From assembly GCA_030737875.1 (NCBI GenBank), contig CM060922.1, positions 227,954,335 to 228,018,334 on the forward strand: DNA of 64,000 nucleotides, given 5' to 3'. The position numbers and the translations under genes are program-made. The DNA comes from Allium sativum. Taxonomy: Eukaryota; Streptophyta; Magnoliopsida; Asparagales; Amaryllidaceae. The notes below the pieces were generated by a model that was given only the letters and a program-made list of their open reading frames with translations, was not told the DNA's origin and did no database searches. Within the stretch, counting starts at the first letter, position 1. Every line of letters starts with the position of its first letter. Of this stretch, positions 60,500 to 64,000 are shown in pieces.

Positions 60500-60640
60500 G
60501 CAATAGTCTTATGTTCATAGTCGTAGGCATAGGCATAGTCTTATGTTCACAGTCATAGGCATAGGCACAGTCTTATGTTCACAGTCATAGGCATAAGCAT
60601 AGTCTTATGTTCACCGTCATAGTCTTAGGCCGTTAATAAT
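60500..60640. repeat. Tandem repeat, ~36-bp unit, about four copies
   Basis: 'catagtcttatgttca' with 'gtcataggcataggca' repeats about every 36 bp. The minus-strand frame across it (60204-60536) gives a Met/Thr/Pro-rich peptide and is not a gene. Confidence 0.8.
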
Positions 60641-61043
60641 AGTTTCAGCGTCGTCGGCAATATTCCCAATAGTCAAGATCCAAAAAGAAAACAAGAATAG
60701 ATATGAATTATACATAAATCAATTCCAATTTATAACATGCTATATTAAGTTTATAGTTTTTATCTAAAAGTAACTGGAACATACAAATCGTGGTCTAAGA
60801 AATTTAGTTGCAGAAGTCAAGTCTAGAAATTTGTCGTTGAATTGTTGAATCGCTGAATCTTGCTTTTATTGTAGAAGCAAATCCCCAATAAGAAATTCCT
60901 AGCCGTAGTCTTCAAGAAATAATCTCTGCGTTTTAATTTAATTTAATTTAATTTAGAGGAAGAAGAAGAAGCCATGATCATCAAGAGTTTGAGCAGCATA
61001 AGGTTAGAGAAGAATGGTGTAAGGAGAATTAGGCTAGGAGGCT

Positions 61044-61052
61044 GTTTATATA
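61044..61052 (-). promoter_or_regulatory. LTR TATA box of element C
   Basis: The minus strand reads TATATAAAC in the context 'aaccctatataaacagcc', about 490 bp from the LTR 5' end. The position is equivalent to 55165 in element B. Confidence 0.6.
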
Positions 61053-61224
61053 GGGTTTCAAACTAATTAGAGCCGTCGATGAAGCTAGAGTAAATCAAGG
61101 CCATCCATCTCAAGAAAAGCCAATCAGAAAATGACAAGTCAGCCCTAGTGACACACCAGAGCTTAGAAATTCGACCAGAACCCGACCAGGCCAGCCAGGG
61201 CCTGACCAGCAGGTTTTCTGCTCG

Positions 61225-61335
61225 TCCTGGGCGCACCTGCCAAGTGCGCCAATGCAAAATTGCATGGTCGCACTTCCCAAGTGCGCTAATGCAATTTTGT
61301 TCTGGCGCACTTCCCAAGTACGCCAGTGCATTCTG
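61225..61335. repeat. Tandem GC-rich module 'gcgcacttcccaagtgcgc'
   Basis: Three units of about 46 bp (near 61229, 61274 and 61305) combine a short palindrome (gcgcactt...aagtgcgc) with 'caatgcaaaatt' or a variant. It replaces the GTCGAC module found at the same place in element B. Confidence 0.75.
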
Positions 61336-61538
61336 GCCCGTTTCTGGTTTTTCTGCCTAACTTCGTTCGTCTATATCTTCTTCGTACAGTATTCGTTTTA
61401 CGCAAACTCGGACTCTATCTCAAGCAGAATTCCGAGACGCACGCAATGGCGCAACCCGTTTCCCTTGATTCTTACTTTAAAAATTAATTCTGCCTTGATT
61501 TATAGTTTTGACAAGTTATTAAATTACAGGTTATTACA

Positions 61539-61552
61539 TTCTCCCCCCTTAA
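61539..61552 (-). other. Polypurine tract of element C
   Basis: The minus strand shows AAGGGGGGAGAA immediately before the 3' LTR, with 'TTTCGGGGACGAAATCC' just upstream. Confidence 0.85.
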
Positions 61553-62105
61553 AGGATTTCGTCCCCGAAATCTTCAAGTTAGGAAGAATGCATCCTATCA
61601 TTCAATCAACCATCTACTCAACCATCATCCACAAGAAACCATTGTCCTTAAAAGATTTCTAGAGCTATATGAACATATGCAGAAAGTTTGTGTATATGTT
61701 CCTTATCTAATGCAAATGATCATGCCTGATTGATCTTCTTAATGCAAAATATGTTTAGTGCCATGAATCCAACATGTATGCAAATAGTCCTAGTCACATA
61801 AACACTATATGTGTGCACAAACATTCATCCATATGCAACATCCACATGATAACACATTCAATTCCATCCATAAACAAGTATAAACACTCATGCATATGCA
61901 ATATGAAAATGTGTCTGAGCCGATCTAGTGCCTAATGTGTGTTATGCAACCACGAGCAACCACTTGCGACCACTTGCAACCATTTGCAAACATCAAACAT
62001 AACATGTTTCAATCACATGTTTACATCCAAAACGGTTCTACCTAAGGTTCTCAAGATAGGATTGAGAAGATAAACAAGATAAAACAAAGCATCTAGGAGA
62101 AGAAG

Positions 62106-63047
62106 TTAAAGATGTACCCCAGAAGGTCCTGCTTGTGGGGCTTGCCCTTGCTTCTTAGGGCAGTTCTTGCTGATATGTCCAGTTTCACCACACTGGAAGC
62201 ATGCTCCCATCTTCGTCTTCTTCTTTCTACAATCCTGGACTATATGCCCCTCAATACCACAGAAGTGGCATTTTCTTTTCTCATGTGTCTTGTTATCATT
62301 CTTGTTATTGTTGTTCTTGCCTCCTTTCTCGGAGTCTACCTTCTTGTTTGGAGTCTCATTCGCCTTGACCTCCTTCTTGCCATTCTTGTCTTCTTCATTT
62401 AAGAGCGCCATGTCTACTAGCTTTTCATAAGTAGCCCCCATAGGTACGTGGGTCATGGCCAAGCTGTGAAGTGGCTCATTCAATCCTTTGACAAAACGGA
62501 GAGCTTTCTTATGAGGGGTATTCACTAAGTCCAGTCCAAATCATGCCAGCTGATCGAATTGATTGACGTACTCCTTGACCGTCATACTTCCTTGCTTAAG
62601 AGATAAGAATTTTTCCTGCTGTAGACTTCGTTCAGCTTGCGAGAGGAATTTCATCTCAAACCGGAAATCCACACATATGTCAACAGGTCTTTCAGCGTTC
62701 GTGACTTCCCACCAATAGGAAGCTTCTTCATTGAGCAACCATACCGCCAACTGTACCTTCTGCCTATCGTCCACCTCGAAGACAACGAACAGATCCTCAG
62801 TTTCTTTGAGCTAGTTCCTCGCTTCTACGAATGATTTAGTTCCCTTGAAATCCTTTCCACCCATGGCCCTAAAATCTTTACAGATCTTCGACAAAGCAAT
62901 TGCACGAGGAGGGGGTGGAGGAGGAGGAATCGCTGTAGCTGGAGGAGGAATATCTGCTGGGCCTGCATCGTTGGCCCTAGCCTCTAAGTACCTCCTGAAC
63001 CAGCCAAGTATTGGCACGCCCTCTGGAAAGTTAAGATTCCCAGACAT
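62106..63047 (-). pseudogene. Element C gag, two in-frame stops
   Basis: The ATG at 63047 opens a Gag of about 313 codons in a single frame, interrupted by TAG at 62811-62813 and TGA at 62541-62543. The N-terminal part has a Pro run ('IPPPPPPPRAI') and 'ICKDFRAMGGKDFKG'. The middle has the Retrotrans_gag domain ('AVWLLNEEASYWWE', 'FRFEMKFLSQAERSLQQEK', 'MTVKEYVNQFDQLA'). The C-terminal part, after a Lys/Asn-rich linker, has two CCHC knuckles, 'CHFCGIEGHIVQDC' and 'CFQCGETGHISKNC'. It ends at 62106 without any protease. Both knuckles are intact. The stops suggest post-insertion decay, or that this copy was mobilised entirely in trans. Confidence 0.85.
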
Positions 63048-63221
63048 GCTGAAATGGAAAAGAAGAGATTTAAACGAGGAAACAAAGGATAGTGCTAATG
63101 GCTTTTGGGGAATAGCCTTTAAATAAAACAAGACTTTTCTTGAAAAATGCTTCTTTGTAAACGGTTTTGAAAATAATTTCAGAAGGTTTTTAAAAACTTT
63201 TGCACAGTCTGGTAACCTTCT

Positions 63222-63233
63222 GCTCTGATACCA
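63222..63233 (-). other. Primer-binding site of element C (tRNA-iMet)
   Basis: The minus strand reads TGGTATCAGAGC, two bases from the 5' LTR start at 63236. Confidence 0.9.
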
Positions 63234-63235
63234 AA

Positions 63236-64000
63236 TGTAACACCCCACCTCCTCTATGGTCACTCACAAATGGAATGCACTAGTTTTGGAGGAGCGTTAT
63301 CGAGGTAAACATGCATAGAAATATTACAAGATAGAACATAGATAAAACAGCGGAAGAATTAAAAGAAAATTTTCATTACTTTCAAGAAGAGTCAAAACCT
63401 TTTACATCAAATAGCCAAGGTCATTATTTTCCATTACAACAAATTCTGTCTTGCATAAATAAAGAAGCATAAACTTAAAACATCAATAGTAGCTAAATTC
63501 CCCAAAGGTAGCAGAAAATGCAGCCATAGCATAGCTCAAGATCAAACCATACATGAGCTGAACCAAAAGCAACTGAAATCCAAGCTAAGTGCTAGAGTTT
63601 CCTCCCTGAGAACCTGGGGGGGGGGGGGGGGGGGAGGAACGAAAGAAAACGGGTCAGTCATAAAGACTGGTAAGTCCTAGTGACTTTCAACATAAAAACA
63701 AGTAAAGGTAACATGACATGTACAAACTGAAAGTAAACATAAGGATGATGACACGATGGGCAAGATAGACTAAGATAACATGATAAATCAAGTATAACAT
63801 CACATATTCAAGGTTCTCTGCATCAATTGTACTAGAATCCCAAACCCATGTCTTATATTAATCACGACATGATCCCTTGGCCCAATATCATGAAATGACC
63901 AATTACTAGGTCCAACGGAACGATCTACTAGTCGATCGGCTCCCTACAAGTTCTAGCTCGTCATGTGTGTCTGTGTCATACGGCCCTATCACGAATGTAG
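63236..64000 (-). repeat. 5' LTR of element C, cut by the window end
   Basis: It begins TGTAACACCCCACC and follows 58080-58900 closely. Differences include a run of 19 G near 63616-63634, where the 3' LTR has 'gggcggggggg', and loss of a short 'aagaggcaaaaga' stretch. Confidence 0.9.

Larger units (their letters stand above)
58080..61538 (-). repeat. 3' LTR of element C
   Basis: It starts TGTAATACCCC and ends GGTTATTACA. Inside are the CAGTC/GACTG mini-hairpin (58504-58518), the paired hairpin units (59305-59467), a local 'gtgaacttgcaa' repeat cluster (59755-59960), a ~36-bp tandem repeat (60500-60640), a TATA box (61044) and a GC-rich module (61225-61335). The frames within are low-complexity translations of these repeats. 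Confidence 0.9.
58080..64000 (-). mobile_element. Element C: gag-only long-LTR retrotransposon nested in element B
   Basis: 3' LTR 58080-61538 (3459 bp), polypurine tract, interior 61539-63235 (1697 bp) encoding only Gag, primer-binding site, and a 5' LTR from 63236 running off the window. The LTRs differ by about 3% over the 760 bp that can be compared. The insertion interrupts the RT frame of element B after 'aagcc' (58075-58079), the candidate left target duplication. With no protease, RT or integrase it matches the TR-GAG type of non-autonomous element and would need pol from relatives. Confidence 0.85.

Noticed and set aside
60204..60536. Minus-strand frame of 110 codons
   Set aside because: Half of it is a translation of the 36-bp tandem repeat. 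No homology is recognised.
62112..62430. Plus-strand Leu/Phe-rich frames of 87-96 codons
   Set aside because: They are antisense to the Lys-rich linker and zinc knuckles of the element C gag.

Overview
This window looks like nuclear DNA of a flowering plant, probably a eudicot with a repeat-rich genome. The evidence is the AT-rich base composition, nested LTR retrotransposons primed by initiator-methionine tRNA, CACTA and hAT DNA transposon ends, one intron-containing gene for a plant-type mitochondrial p32/MAM33 protein, and a fragment of a nepenthesin-type aspartic protease. The species cannot be named from the sequence. Almost everything else is transposable-element debris, and almost every long open frame is a piece of a decayed element or a chance frame.

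Layout. 1-1060 is the outer end of a long LTR (family A). 1061-5460 is unassigned AT-rich DNA with a ~283-bp tandem duplication and an LTR-like segment. 5461-9729 is AT-rich and ends in a CACTA terminus preceded by seven 21-bp palindromes spaced exactly 34 bp apart. 9746-14596 holds gag-like and DUF4283/zinc-knuckle pseudogenes. 14600-16450 has tandem repeats and a possible LTR-element 3' end. 16533-19575 is the gag remnant, primer site and LTR of a Ty1/copia element on the minus strand. 19872-26276 is a second, internally duplicated family A LTR that stops 270 bp before the start codon of the p32-like gene (26546-29303, three exons, with an early stop). A foldback element follows that gene. 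A second copy of the copia LTR (29975-32656) carries a hAT MITE and ends at a CACTA terminus. 33419-33664 is an aspartic protease fragment, and 34514-34844 is an intact TRIM element with a perfect 5-bp target duplication.

The right half (37378-64000) is a nest of Ty3/gypsy elements that resemble the Tekay/Del chromovirus lineage. A plus-strand LTR (37378-40073) is cut by element A (40074-50325, minus strand, 4.9-kb 3' LTR, decayed gag-pol, almost all of its 5' LTR lost). Element B follows (LTR 50405-55672 with a large inverted duplication, and a pol remnant to 58079). Its pol is interrupted by element C (58080 to beyond the end), which has 3.46-kb LTRs but a 1.7-kb interior that encodes only Gag. 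Element C is therefore a gag-only, non-autonomous element and would depend on protease, reverse transcriptase and integrase from relatives such as A or B.

The most unusual signals are a tandem hairpin motif with covarying stems kept in the family B/C LTRs, the 34-bp palindrome array at the CACTA end, the inverted duplication in the B LTR, and the early stop plus uncertain splicing of the p32 gene.
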